Positions 51,103 through 60,436 of a stretch of 64,000 nucleotides of DNA are shown here, one piece after another. Numbering within the stretch: the first letter of the stretch is position 1; every line of letters starts with the position of its first letter. The position numbers and the translations under genes were made by a program. Source of the stretch: Granulicella mallensis. GTDB lineage: Bacteria; Acidobacteriota; Terriglobia; Terriglobales; Acidobacteriaceae. Location: positions 342,057 through 406,056 of the forward strand of contig NZ_JACHIO010000003.1 in assembly GCF_014203225.1 (NCBI RefSeq), given 5' to 3'. Below the pieces are notes generated by a model. The model did no database searches and was not told the origin of the DNA. It saw only the letters and a program-made list of their open reading frames with translations.

Positions 51103-52794
51103 CTAATCCTTCAGATCGAACTCAAGTCTCATTTTCTCGTCGAGTTCTTTCATGATGGCAATATGTGCGTGGAAGTTTCGCGGGGTGCCTCGCGGGACGT
51201 GGCTGCTCGCGGCCTCGAAAGGACGGCCGAGGAAGGTATCTTCGCGAATACGATCTTGAAGGATGTCGCTCAATGCCGTCTTTTGCAGGGCTGAACAGGC
51301 TCGCTCCAGCGTCGCAATGTTCATGCTGACCAGAGGCGTTATGATGAACCGCTTGTTCCGAGGCCCACGCATGTTTTGGAATCGCGCGTTTAGGTATCCG
51401 TTCGTCATCCAGCTTGAGCCGATGTCATCGCGGGTGATGATGAGTGGCATGATCTTTTTGATGCCGCGCAACCATTCCGGAAGCTCATCTTTCGGTCCCT
51501 GTGTGATCCTGTTGATCGCCGTGACGAGTTGAGAAACACCGACAGGTCGGTTTGTGCCATCGACGAGTCTCGTATCCAGATATTCCCGAATCAGTTTTCT
51601 ATCGCACGAGTAACGCACATCGGCACGACATGTGGCGAGCTTCGCCTCAATCAGCACTGCCGTAGAACCACAGATCACCATTGAATCGCAGATGGGTCTC
51701 GTGTCTTTACCAGAGAGGTAGTGTGGCTCCGGAAAGCATCTGTTCAGCGCTTTGCTCGCGTAGTTGTCCAAAAGCCAGTTAACGTAGCCCTCGAAAACGT
51801 CTCCCCAGAAGCTGAAGTATTGGAGACGTCGATTCTTCTCCATCGTCCCGGCTACTCGCCATAACGCCCCGCTCTCCAGCTTTGCGACTGCATGTTCGTA
51901 ATCGATCGCGTAGAGTTTGTCATCGATGCGCAGGTAGGGGTTGTTCTTGAGAAATTCGAAATCGGCATAGCCATGTACTTTTTTGGTATCCGGCAGGTCG
52001 CTGAGCCGGCAGCAGACCGTATCGAACATACGGCTCACCTGGTCCTCAGTGAGATTTGTCCGCTTGAACCACGAAATTCCCAAGCTGCCTTCGGGAACAT
52101 CGCCGAGCTTAGTTTCTTCCCTCTGTAACAGGGCATGCGCTGTAAAGGTGTGAACGAACTTCGTGTACAGATCCAACGGAAAGCCGAACACCTTTTCGAA
52201 CTCGGCATCCACGTCAAAAAGCCGTTTATTCGCGGGTAGCGAGGGGATGATGATCGTCAGATAAATGTAGAAGCGCAGGAACAGAACGAAAGCATCCGTG
52301 ATGGAGTCGGTCTCAAACGTCGGAATGAAGTTCGCGACAATTTCAGCCATCGTATCGAGTTCTTCGACGGGGCGGTCTACGGGCACCTTGTGCATCAATT
52401 CGCCCGCGGCCAGGAGCAGTTCGCCCAGTGCGTAGTCATGCACTTTACTGCCATCCTCCGGATGTGCCGGGTCAAGACGCATAGCCTCAGACGCCAGGAA
52501 TCGAACCTGTCCTTGGAAGAAGAGCGGGCGCCCCTGCTTTGCGAACGCTAGGGCGCGCGGTGCCAAGTTCGGGAAGAAGAGAAGGGGTGCCCAGTATTCC
52601 GTAGCTTCCTGCGACGCGACCGTGTTCGCGTCCGGCCCGAAGCCGAAGATGATGCTGAATCGAGCGCAAGCGATCAAGATTTCGCTTCGAGGAAACTGCC
52701 GAAGAGCGTTCCGGTATTGCTCAATTGTGATTTTCGGTTTGCCGGTCAGCTCAGACCAATTGAGCCAATATCTCATCTCGGGTGGGGACGCCAT
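51103..52794 (-). CDS. Hypothetical protein with a PD-(D/E)XK-like core
   Basis: The protein has 563 residues from ATG 52794, with GAGGAG seven bases upstream. In the second half, RPICDSMVICGSTAVLIEAKLATCRADVRY has the Asp, hydrophobic strand and ExK order of PD-(D/E)XK nucleases. The N-terminal part is of unknown fold. Its place among mobile and defence-type genes suggests a nuclease in a defence system, but this rests on one motif. Confidence 0.5.
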   Translation of the reverse strand: MASPPEMRYWLNWSELTGKPKITIEQYRNALRQFPRSEILIACARFSIIFGFGPDANTVASQEATEYWAPLLFFPNLAPRALAFAKQGRPLFFQGQVRFLASEAMRLDPAHPEDGSKVHDYALGELLLAAGELMHKVPVDRPVEELDTMAEIVANFIPTFETDSITDAFVLFLRFYIYLTIIIPSLPANKRLFDVDAEFEKVFGFPLDLYTKFVHTFTAHALLQREETKLGDVPEGSLGISWFKRTNLTEDQVSRMFDTVCCRLSDLPDTKKVHGYADFEFLKNNPYLRIDDKLYAIDYEHAVAKLESGALWRVAGTMEKNRRLQYFSFWGDVFEGYVNWLLDNYASKALNRCFPEPHYLSGKDTRPICDSMVICGSTAVLIEAKLATCRADVRYSCDRKLIREYLDTRLVDGTNRPVGVSQLVTAINRITQGPKDELPEWLRGIKKIMPLIITRDDIGSSWMTNGYLNARFQNMRGPRNKRFIITPLVSMNIATLERACSALQKTALSDILQDRIREDTFLGRPFEAASSHVPRGTPRNFHAHIAIMKELDEKMRLEFDLKD

Positions 52795-52856
52795 CGTCCA
52801 TCTCCTCACAGGCCGCAACACGACCCCCGACTGCGCAGGAGGTTTATTCTTTAATC

Positions 52857-53300
52857 ATGCCACTGATGAGCAAGAAGAAGCAGCCATTCATCATCGACGA
52901 GGACCTGAGCGCTGCGCTCAAACCCTATCTCCCCGCCGATTCGCGGACGACAGTGGAGTGCGGCCTGCGGAAGGGTACGCCCGATTTTCCCTTCGTACTC
53001 GACCTCTGCCAGCGCGAGAAAGCAATGCTCGTTACTGCCGATATCGAGTTCCCGAAGCACGTTAAGCGTTACCAGCGCTCACACAATGATTGCTGCTGGG
53101 GTCTCATGTTGCTGCCGGACGGGGAACTGAATCAAATCGCGTTACTGAGGGACCTCAAGGAAGGCAAGATCAAGCTGAACCATCCGAAGGTTAAGGACTT
53201 TAAGTTCGACTTCGCGCGTCACGACAATCTGTTCATCAACCTCCGCGCCAACCCGCCTAAGGTATCGGAGCTTTGCGACTGCGAATGGGATGATGACTAG
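52857..53300 (+). CDS. PIN-like (Mut7-C/DUF5615-like) protein
   Basis: The protein has 147 residues from ATG 52857, with AGGAGG 13 bases upstream; ATG 52866 is an alternative. FIIDEDLSAALKPYLP, then PDFPFVLDLCQREKAMLVTADIEFPKH, resembles PIN-like nucleases, with Asp residues at the ends of the strands. It may be a toxin of a toxin-antitoxin pair, but no obvious antitoxin is adjacent. It is divergent from the nuclease-like gene. Confidence 0.55.
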   Translation: MPLMSKKKQPFIIDEDLSAALKPYLPADSRTTVECGLRKGTPDFPFVLDLCQREKAMLVTADIEFPKHVKRYQRSHNDCCWGLMLLPDGELNQIALLRDLKEGKIKLNHPKVKDFKFDFARHDNLFINLRANPPKVSELCDCEWDDD

Positions 53301-53633
53301 TAGCTGGCTGCGCCCTGAACTTCGCTTGCGGTCGAACTCGATCACATCTTCGATCAATTCGACGAGAATGATACTTTCTCTCCATTCGCGCCAAAGTCTT
53401 CCTCCGCTGGCGTGAGGCGTCGGGCACCCCTCTCCGCTAAATTCCAAATCGTGTAACAAATTGAGTCAATTTGCTCTGTCTCACCTTCAAAGTGAACTTT
53501 GGACGGATTCCGGCCATCAAAACCACTAAAGATACGTTGGCTCGTGGGAAGTCATGCCTGCCTGTAGACCCTCGGCAATCCGTGACCTAAGCAGCCTCCA
53601 GCGCCTCTAGTATCGACATAATAAGATAAAAAG
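53301..53633. other. Intergenic region without recognised gene
   Basis: No protein-like frame was found. The operator repeats of the Fic gene begin at its right edge. Confidence 0.35.
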
Positions 53634-53678
53634 CGTACAACAGAAACAGATAATTTCCGTACAGCAGAAAAAGCTAAT
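53634..53678 (+). promoter_or_regulatory. Tandem 21-bp direct repeats upstream of the Fic gene
   Basis: CGTACAACAGAAACAGATAAT at 53634-53654 and a copy with three changes at 53658-53678, with a 24-base period. The second copy ends nine bases before the ATG. These look like operators, and the AbiEi-like N-terminus of the product could be the binder (autoregulation). Confidence 0.65.
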
Positions 53679-53686
53679 GGAGCGAC

Positions 53687-55249
53687 ATGGCAACTCCGTC
53701 AGAAAAACTCGCGCAATCTCTGGAGGCTCTTGCCAAACTCCAGACGGCGGGCGGTGCCGTAGCGATTCGTGCAAGGGATATGTCTCGCACGCACAGGGAG
53801 CGGCTGCTCGCGCAAGGCTTTCTTCAACCGGTTCTAAAGGGCTGGCTCATCCCGAGCCGCCCAGACGACGCAACGGGCGAGAGCACGGCCTGGTACGCCT
53901 CTTATTGGCAATTCTGCGCGGTCTACCTCCGAGAGCGTTTCGGAACGGAATGGTGCCTCTCCCCCGAACAATCCCTGTCGCTCCATGCCGGTAGCTGGAC
54001 TGTACCTCGCCAACTGATGGTGAGGGCGCCGAAAGCCCGGAATGCCGTCACAAAGCTCCCGCATGGCACTTCCCTCCTCGATCTTCGCTCCTCCCTGCCC
54101 GTAGCTGCCGATCGGCAGGTTGTAGACGGCCAACAGGTCTTCTCGCAGGAGTCCGCCCTGATCGACTGCTCTCCCAATTTCTTTACCCACAACTCGACTG
54201 ACGCTCGCGCTGTTCTATTGACGATCCGCGATGCCTCCGGGCTTCTGGCTCGACTACTGGCGGGAGGACACACCATCATTGCGGGGCGTCTGGCTGGAGC
54301 CTTCCGCAACATCGGACGCGATCGCATCGCGGATGACATTGTGAAGACGATGACTGCTGCCGGTTATGCGGTTCGGGAAAACGATCCATTCACCGATAGG
54401 CCAAACCTCGTTCTCCGCACCCGTGAAACATCTCCGTATGTAAACCGAATACGGCTGCTTTGGCAGAAGATGCGGGAGCCGATTATTGAGCGATTCCCCA
54501 AAGCGCCGGGGACACCGCGCAACATCGCGGCCTACTTGAAGCGCGTCAATGAAACCTATGTCACCGACGCTTACCATTCGCTGTCTATCGAAGGCTATCG
54601 CGTCACACGCGAGTTGATTGAGCGCGTCCGCGCTGGCTCATGGAACCCGGAGACGAACGAGGGAGATCGTGAGCAGCGGAACGCAATGGCGGCGCGTGGC
54701 TACTGGCTGGCGTTCCAGTCCGTGCAGCAAGGCGTTGGACGGGTTCTGCGCGGCGATAATCCGGGGCAAGTTGCGGATGAAGAGCACGGCGCTTGGTATC
54801 GGGAACTCTTCGCGCCGAGCGTTGCATCTGGCATCTTGAAACCCGCAGACCTTGCCGGGTATCGCAGCAGCCAGGTCTACATTCGGAAGTCCATGCACGT
54901 TCCTCTCAACCGCGATGCCGTGAGGGACGCCATGCCAGCATTCTTCGATCTCCTCCGCGAAGAAGCGGACCCGGCGGTGCGCGTCGTGCTGGGGCATTTT
55001 CTCTTCGTCTACATTCATCCATACATGGACGGAAACGGGCGAATTGGGCGCTTCCTGATGAACGTAATGCTGGCATCGGGTGGATACCCTTGGACGGTGA
55101 TCCCAGTTGGAGATCGCAACGCTTACATGAGCGCCCTCGAACGTGCGAGCGTCGGAGAAGACATTGTTCCCTTCGCCGACTTCATTGCGGGCCTCGTGCG
55201 TAAGGGTCTCGGGGGAGAGCCCTTGCCGGCTGTGCCGAAGTCTTCCTGA
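53687..55249 (+). CDS. Fic-family protein with AbiEi-like N-terminal domain
   Basis: The protein has 520 residues. The Fic core is HPYMDGNGRIGR (HxFxDGNGRxxR type), near residue 445. SLSIEGYR, near residue 300, fits the inhibitory (S/T)xxxEG helix that blocks ATP in class II Fic proteins. The N-terminal 150 residues (MSRTHRERLLAQGFLQPVLKGWLIP ... SPEQSLSLHAG) resemble AbiEi-type antitoxin wHTH domains. The protein may AMPylate a target and regulate its own expression via the repeats at 53634. Confidence 0.85.
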   Translation: MATPSEKLAQSLEALAKLQTAGGAVAIRARDMSRTHRERLLAQGFLQPVLKGWLIPSRPDDATGESTAWYASYWQFCAVYLRERFGTEWCLSPEQSLSLHAGSWTVPRQLMVRAPKARNAVTKLPHGTSLLDLRSSLPVAADRQVVDGQQVFSQESALIDCSPNFFTHNSTDARAVLLTIRDASGLLARLLAGGHTIIAGRLAGAFRNIGRDRIADDIVKTMTAAGYAVRENDPFTDRPNLVLRTRETSPYVNRIRLLWQKMREPIIERFPKAPGTPRNIAAYLKRVNETYVTDAYHSLSIEGYRVTRELIERVRAGSWNPETNEGDREQRNAMAARGYWLAFQSVQQGVGRVLRGDNPGQVADEEHGAWYRELFAPSVASGILKPADLAGYRSSQVYIRKSMHVPLNRDAVRDAMPAFFDLLREEADPAVRVVLGHFLFVYIHPYMDGNGRIGRFLMNVMLASGGYPWTVIPVGDRNAYMSALERASVGEDIVPFADFIAGLVRKGLGGEPLPAVPKSS

Positions 55250-55481
55250 TGACTACCCCCGCGCAACCGAACGCTCACTCTGTCAATATAGTTCCATTAT
55301 TGAATGATGCTGACATATTCACATCGCTCAGTGAGTGACTCGGCGATTCTTCACTCGTTGAACACAGGGGCCTATAAATTCAATCACTACCGAGCCACAC
55401 ACCTAGTTCTCAGGCTGGACGATATGATTGATGCGTTCGGCAATTGCCTTGGAGTGACGATGGATAAGGATGTAGTGAAAA

Positions 55482-56180
55482 ATGCCATCGGTGGCATCGA
55501 TGCGATCCTCAGCAAAGGCATACAGCACGGACGAAAAAGATCGAATGCTGACCGAAGCGAGGAAGTCTCGTTCACCCCACATCTACCCGGCAATCATGCT
55601 GGCGCTAAACGCTGGTATCCGTGACGCGGAACTTAAACAGCTTACCTGGGCGCAGGTAGACCTCAAGAAGGGTTACCTGACGGTAGGCAAGAGCAAGACG
55701 GAGGCTGGCGAGGGGAGGACCATTCCCCTCAACTCGGCACTCTCTGAGACCCTGACTGAGTACGCAGACTGGTATGAGGCGGTGTTCTCTGAAACACGGC
55801 CCGAGTGGTATCTCTTCCCCTTCGGGAAACCGCGACCCAGTGATCCAACGCGACCCGTGACCACGCTCAAAACGGCTTGGGATACTGTACGGAGAAACGC
55901 CAAGGTGACGGGCCGTTGGCACGATCACCGTCATACGCTCATCACCGATCTTGCCGAGAGCGGCGCCGGCGAACAGACGATCATGGATATTGCCGGACAC
56001 GTCTCACGGAACATGCTCAAGCACTACAGCCACATTCGCATGGAAGCGAAACGCGACGCTCTGGAATCGCTCGTGACTAAGCCCGCGAAACCGAAGCCGA
56101 TAGCCAGTAAGAGCATTGGGATTCGACCCATTCCCCAAGCCGCCAGCGTCGCCACAGGACTACCCCTTCGAGTTCAATGA
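55482..56180 (+). pseudogene. Truncated tyrosine recombinase (phage-integrase catalytic domain)
   Basis: The frame holds only the catalytic half: Arg in NAGIRDAELKQL, HDHRHTLITDL, and the GHVSRNMLKHYSH box with His and Tyr. The N-terminal DNA-binding domain is missing, and the upstream DNA has no matching frame. The truncated product may still be translated. It is probably the integrase remnant of the island that brought in the 49-56 kb genes. Confidence 0.75.
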
Positions 56181-56376
56181 GTGCATCGCCCTGTTAGCAA
56201 CAGTTGAGATTCGGTTTCCGATAGCCCGTCACTCAGATGGAACGCAGAAATGTTCTCCCAAACCCTCCATCACGATAGCCGCTCGCCCCAGGCTTCGCGA
56301 ATGATGCAAGCGGAAGTGAATGGTTCAAAGATCTAGCCGCTGAAGCAGACTCATTCTGATTGCAGGCTGTTGCGAT

Positions 56377-57057
56377 TTACTTCCGCGTTGCCGCTTTCCT
56401 ATGCGTTCTCTTCTCTTTGCCTTTGGGTGAGCGAGGTGCTCCGGAGAGAGTCGCGATCATGTGCCGCACGACATCTGCTGGAGTGACCTTCTGGATAAGT
56501 GTGGCTGAGGTCAAGCCCTCCGCCTCCAGCATGACAAGGCCATGCAGGGTAGACCAAACCCAAATGGCCGTTACGTTGATCAATTTAAGTGCAATGAATT
56601 TCTCGATCTGGTGCAATAACAGGTCAAATGCGATCCTGTACGCCCGCTCCAGCGCGGGGTCGGTTGCGGTCTTAAGCAGATGCGATGCGAACATCAGACG
56701 ATAGAGGCCTGGATACCTGCCGCCGAACCGAAGATAAGCGACGCAGGCGCGTTCAAACCTTTCACTTTCGGGTCCCTCGCCTGCGGCTTCTGCTAATGCC
56801 GCTGTGAACTGTTCAAACCCGTCTGTTGCGACAGCAGCCAGGAGCGCTTCGCGACTGCTGAAGTGCCGGTACGGTGCCGGTTGCGAGACACCGAGCTGTG
56901 CCGCGAGTGCCTTGAGCGAGATGGATTCGGGGGCAACCGTTTCGAGTGCTTCCCGTGCTGCCGCGATCAGAGCAGAGCGAAGATTGCGGTGGTGGTACAC
57001 ACCCGGGTCTTTAACCGATGAGTTGGTGAGTGCGGATGAATGCAAAGTAGATGTCAT
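56377..57057 (-). CDS. TetR-family transcriptional repressor
   Basis: The protein has 226 residues. The HTH is SLKALAAQLGVSQPAPYRHFSSREALL, near residues 45-75, and the C-terminus resembles the TetR_C_33-type ligand domain (LYRLMFASHLL). It is divergent from a carotenoid oxygenase gene, and the perfect palindrome between them is its probable operator. The protein ends in a basic tail. Confidence 0.88.
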   Translation of the reverse strand: MTSTLHSSALTNSSVKDPGVYHHRNLRSALIAAAREALETVAPESISLKALAAQLGVSQPAPYRHFSSREALLAAVATDGFEQFTAALAEAAGEGPESERFERACVAYLRFGGRYPGLYRLMFASHLLKTATDPALERAYRIAFDLLLHQIEKFIALKLINVTAIWVWSTLHGLVMLEAEGLTSATLIQKVTPADVVRHMIATLSGAPRSPKGKEKRTHRKAATRK

Positions 57058-57078
57058 GTGATTCCCTATAATTTTACC

Positions 57079-57120
57079 TTGACAATCGGAGCGCAGAATA
57101 ATGTATTAGACTAATACATT
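57079..57120 (+). promoter_or_regulatory. Promoter and 21-bp palindromic TetR operator
   Basis: The perfect palindrome AATGTATTAG, A, CTAATACATT covers 57100-57120. TTGACA at 57079 and TGTATT at 57102 (17-base spacing) would be the promoter of the oxygenase gene, with the operator over the -10. Confidence 0.65.
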
Positions 57121-57140
57121 GAGGTCGAGGAGGCCCCACC

Positions 57141-58502
57141 ATGCCGGTTCTGGAAGATTCCGTATCCCACCTTTCTCATACCAATCGCTTTCTACGCGGC
57201 AATTTTGCTCCGGTTACCGTCGAGACCACAGCTTTCGATCTACCGGTTAAAGGCAAAATCCCCGAGGAACTGGAGGGACGGCTCCTTCGCATCGGTCCCA
57301 ATCCTATAGGGATGCCGCAGGAGGAGCATTATCACTGGTTTACTGGCACGGGCATGGCGCATGGCCTACGTCTTCGGAGCGGCAAAGCAGAGTGGTATCG
57401 CAATCGCTTCGTGGTAGATGGATTCAACGCTTCGGCGCTGGGTCGCCCAGATCTACGCGGTCCTCGGAATGGTGACGGAAAGAACGTGGCCAACACTAAT
57501 ATTCTCGATATGGGTGGCCGCACCTATGCGATTGTTGAAGCCGGCGGATTGCCCGTAGAACTTACGTACACCCTTGAAAGTGTCGCTCGGTCGAACCTGG
57601 GTGGGACGCTGGAGCACGGCTTTGTCGCACATCCAAAGCTCGACCCTAGCACGGGCCAACTTCTCGCGGTGAGCTACGAGCCGCAGCTTGAGGCATTGAC
57701 CTACATGGTGGTGGACCCGGATGGCCGTGCTGAAGCCAGGGCTAGTATTCCAGCACCCCACCGCCCGATGGTCCATGACATGGCCTTCACACCCACATGG
57801 GTGATCGTGCTGGATCTGCCGGTTACGTTCAATCCGGCAAGGATGAGTAGTGGGTTGCCGTTTGCATGGAATCCCGAGCGGACGCCCAGGCTCGGTCTGT
57901 TGCCCCGAAACGGGGACGTGAAGCAGATGCGCTGGGTCGAAGCGCCCTCCTGCTATGTGTTTCATGTGATGAACGCTTTCGATGATGGGAGCGCAGTCGT
58001 GATGGATGTCGTACGACACCCGCGCACCTTAGACAAAGAGCATCACGGACCAGGCGAGGGCATATCGAAGCTGGTCCGCTGGCGCATCAGTCTGCTCACA
58101 GGAAAACTCACCGAAACGGTCCTTGAGGAGCGGGGTTGCGAGTTCCCGCGCTTCAACGATGAGTTTGGCGGAAAGGAGTATCGCTTCGGGTACACGGCCG
58201 CGACCGATGAAGAGTTCCAATTTGGCCCCGCGTTCAAGCACGACGTGAGCACAGGCCGCACCGAGGTCCATGACTATGGTCCCGGACGTGCCACCCTGGA
58301 ACCTGTGTTTATCGCTCGAAAGGGAGCGATCGAGGAAGACGACGGCTGGGTCATGTCCTATGTCTATAACGCTGAACGGAATGCCTCAGACGTAGTCATC
58401 CTGGACGCCAAGGCTTTCTCTGAGAAACCGGTCGCTTCGATTTCGCTACCGGTGCGTGTGCCCTTCGGCTTCCACGGAAATTGGGTGCCTGATCACATTT
58501 AG
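57141..58502 (+). CDS. Carotenoid cleavage oxygenase (RPE65/apocarotenoid oxygenase family)
   Basis: The protein has 453 residues. Family segments are LRIGPNPIG, HWFTGTGMAHGLRL, EHGFVAHPKLDP, HDMAFTPTWVIVLDLPV, HVMNAFDDG and the C-terminal GFHGNWV. The four histidines that bind the catalytic iron lie in such blocks. The enzyme cleaves a carotenoid or stilbene-type double bond with dioxygen. It is divergently transcribed from the TetR gene. Confidence 0.9.
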   Translation: MPVLEDSVSHLSHTNRFLRGNFAPVTVETTAFDLPVKGKIPEELEGRLLRIGPNPIGMPQEEHYHWFTGTGMAHGLRLRSGKAEWYRNRFVVDGFNASALGRPDLRGPRNGDGKNVANTNILDMGGRTYAIVEAGGLPVELTYTLESVARSNLGGTLEHGFVAHPKLDPSTGQLLAVSYEPQLEALTYMVVDPDGRAEARASIPAPHRPMVHDMAFTPTWVIVLDLPVTFNPARMSSGLPFAWNPERTPRLGLLPRNGDVKQMRWVEAPSCYVFHVMNAFDDGSAVVMDVVRHPRTLDKEHHGPGEGISKLVRWRISLLTGKLTETVLEERGCEFPRFNDEFGGKEYRFGYTAATDEEFQFGPAFKHDVSTGRTEVHDYGPGRATLEPVFIARKGAIEEDDGWVMSYVYNAERNASDVVILDAKAFSEKPVASISLPVRVPFGFHGNWVPDHI

Positions 58503-58821
58503 CAATCAGTCAAGGATGTCGCTTTCCCAGTTCCGAATTGGTGGCCGGCAATCCGGACATTGGTGGTTCTCCTCAGTTGGTGCATCGTGCATCATCGCCG
58601 AGTCACTCAAGGACCATCCCTGGCGGCGAGGAGAATTGGGTAAACTCGCCGTCTCGCGGCGTACGCGCAAGCGCCAAAGACATCAGGCAGCATCTCCGAC
58701 TTGCTCGGGAATACCCACGTTTACCCACAGTATTCTTTTGGGGTACCCACAAAAGTCCCCACAGTGAGGGATATTTCTAGGTTTTAGGGGAGGGATCATG
58801 CTCATAACTGGTTGATAAATA
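58503..58821. other. Intergenic region without recognised gene
   Basis: A frame near 58680-58760 reads ISDLLGNTHV, vaguely like an integrase C-terminus beside a tRNA, but too little matches to call it. No other feature is seen. Confidence 0.35.
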
Positions 58822-58896
<75 letters not shown>

Positions 58897-59024
58897 TCAC
58901 GCGGGACGCGCTAGGCAACCGGACGGCTGCGCTCTCACTGTTATAGCAAAATGGCGGGTGTTGGTCAAAGTGTGAATATCCTCCAGGCTCCGCAGTATCA
59001 TCCGTTAGTGAATGGAGGTGTACT

Positions 59025-59603
59025 ATGCCACGCATCAGCCGACTCGACCGCTCCGAAGTTTCTCCCGAGCTCACCACGATCTATGATCGCTATCTGCAGG
59101 AACGCGGCAATGTCCCCTACTTCTTCCGGACCGTTGCCCATCGGCCACAGATCTTCGAGACCATGATTGCGCACATGGAAGCCGTATTGCGCACCGGAAC
59201 ACTTTCGACAAAGCTGAAGGAGTTGGTCGTCGTACGGACCTCGCAGTTGAACTGCACGACGTACTGCCTGGCCAGCCACACCGCCATCAGCCTCAAACTC
59301 GGCTGGACCACGGAGCACCTGGAAGCGCTCAAGGACTGGCAAACGAGTTCGCTCTTCAGTGAGGCGGAGAAAGAGGCGATCCACCTCGCCGAAGTCATGA
59401 CCTTGCGCTCCCACGAGTACAGCGATGAGGATATGGCAAGGCTGCGGCGCTTCTACTCGGAAGGAGAAGTTGTGGAATTGATGGCTTCCATTGGCCTTTT
59501 CAACTATTTCAATCGCTTCAACAATATGCTCCGCATGGAACCCACCCAGCCTGCAACCGCCGAGGAGTTGGCTGAAGCTGGCGTTGAACCAGCCCACGCC
59601 TAA
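59025..59603 (+). CDS. AhpD-like / carboxymuconolactone decarboxylase-family protein
   Basis: The protein has 192 residues. The motif KELVVVRTSQLNCTTYCLASH is the active-site helix of the AhpD/CMD family, where the usual form is NxCxYCxxxH with two residues between the cysteines. Here three residues separate them (Cys-Thr-Thr-Tyr-Cys), and the normal first position is Thr. It may be a peroxidase-related protein with altered redox chemistry. Confidence 0.85.
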   Translation: MPRISRLDRSEVSPELTTIYDRYLQERGNVPYFFRTVAHRPQIFETMIAHMEAVLRTGTLSTKLKELVVVRTSQLNCTTYCLASHTAISLKLGWTTEHLEALKDWQTSSLFSEAEKEAIHLAEVMTLRSHEYSDEDMARLRRFYSEGEVVELMASIGLFNYFNRFNNMLRMEPTQPATAEELAEAGVEPAHA

Positions 59604-59621
59604 CTCTAGGGATAAAGCACT

Positions 59622-60401
59622 TTAGGGATAAAGCAATACCACGATATTGAAGTAACTAAAAGATTGAACATCCTTAGGTGCACAGGCTCCGACAGCGGCC
59701 TCGTGATACAGCCCTGACGCCAGCTTGCGCTGCAACATCTCGGGCAGCACAGCCAGATCTCCCGAGGTATAGCGGAACACAAGCGACGGGGTAATGGCAC
59801 CTGCGTACCCCGTCGTCATGGCGCAGGTCTGGCGCGCGTCCTCCTGCATGGTCAGAAGCGTCAACGGGGTAATGGAAGTCAGTAAGGAAGCAACTGTGTG
59901 CTCCTGCTCGTCAAAGGTTAGGTCGTCTACCGTACGACCGAAGTCCTGTACCGCGTAGAGTTGGCCATTGCGACTCAGCACGCTGATCCCAACGACATTG
60001 CTCTGAGGATCGAGCAGGTTCTCACGATGACCGGGAGAGTTCATCCAGGCCTCGTGGATCCGAACCGCGGTAGAAGCCTGGGCCACATTTTCGGCAATCG
60101 AACTGAATCGGAATCCCGCTTGATGCCCTCGAGCCGCAAGCTCCATCTCTCCCGGGTACCGATGGGAGATAGAGGCACGTGAGGCCATCTCACGAGCATG
60201 GCCTTGTGCGGCACGATACAGAGCGTCGTCCCAGCGCAGCAAGGTCAGGCCCCGTTGCGCCCGCTCTGCGTTGGCTGCGCTAAAAAGATATTGTTCAGCA
60301 ACCGAGCCCGGCCCCTGGGCTGAGGGAGCTTGCGCATACAGCAAAGCTCCACCAAAGGTGGAGCAGAACACGGCAAGCAACAGAATTCCAAGGTGTTTCA
60401 T
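59622..60401 (-). CDS. Secreted CAP/SCP-domain protein
   Basis: The protein has 259 residues with a signal peptide (LGILLLAVFCSTFGGALLYAQ). The CAP domain shows NAERAQRGLTLLRWDDALYRAAQGHA, ISHRYPG, AENVAQ, HEAWMNSPGHRENLLDP and the QDFGR strand. CAP proteins bind lipids or act in the envelope; the exact role is unknown. Confidence 0.9.
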   Translation of the reverse strand: MKHLGILLLAVFCSTFGGALLYAQAPSAQGPGSVAEQYLFSAANAERAQRGLTLLRWDDALYRAAQGHAREMASRASISHRYPGEMELAARGHQAGFRFSSIAENVAQASTAVRIHEAWMNSPGHRENLLDPQSNVVGISVLSRNGQLYAVQDFGRTVDDLTFDEQEHTVASLLTSITPLTLLTMQEDARQTCAMTTGYAGAITPSLVFRYTSGDLAVLPEMLQRKLASGLYHEAAVGACAPKDVQSFSYFNIVVLLYP

Positions 60402-60436
60402 AAATCAAACAGGGTGCCGAAACCTAAAGTCCGGCG

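Noticed and set aside
58680..58770. Possible integrase C-terminus (ISDLLGNTHV) next to tRNA-Asn
   Set aside because: Only one short box matches; no catalytic Tyr context or upstream domain could be read.
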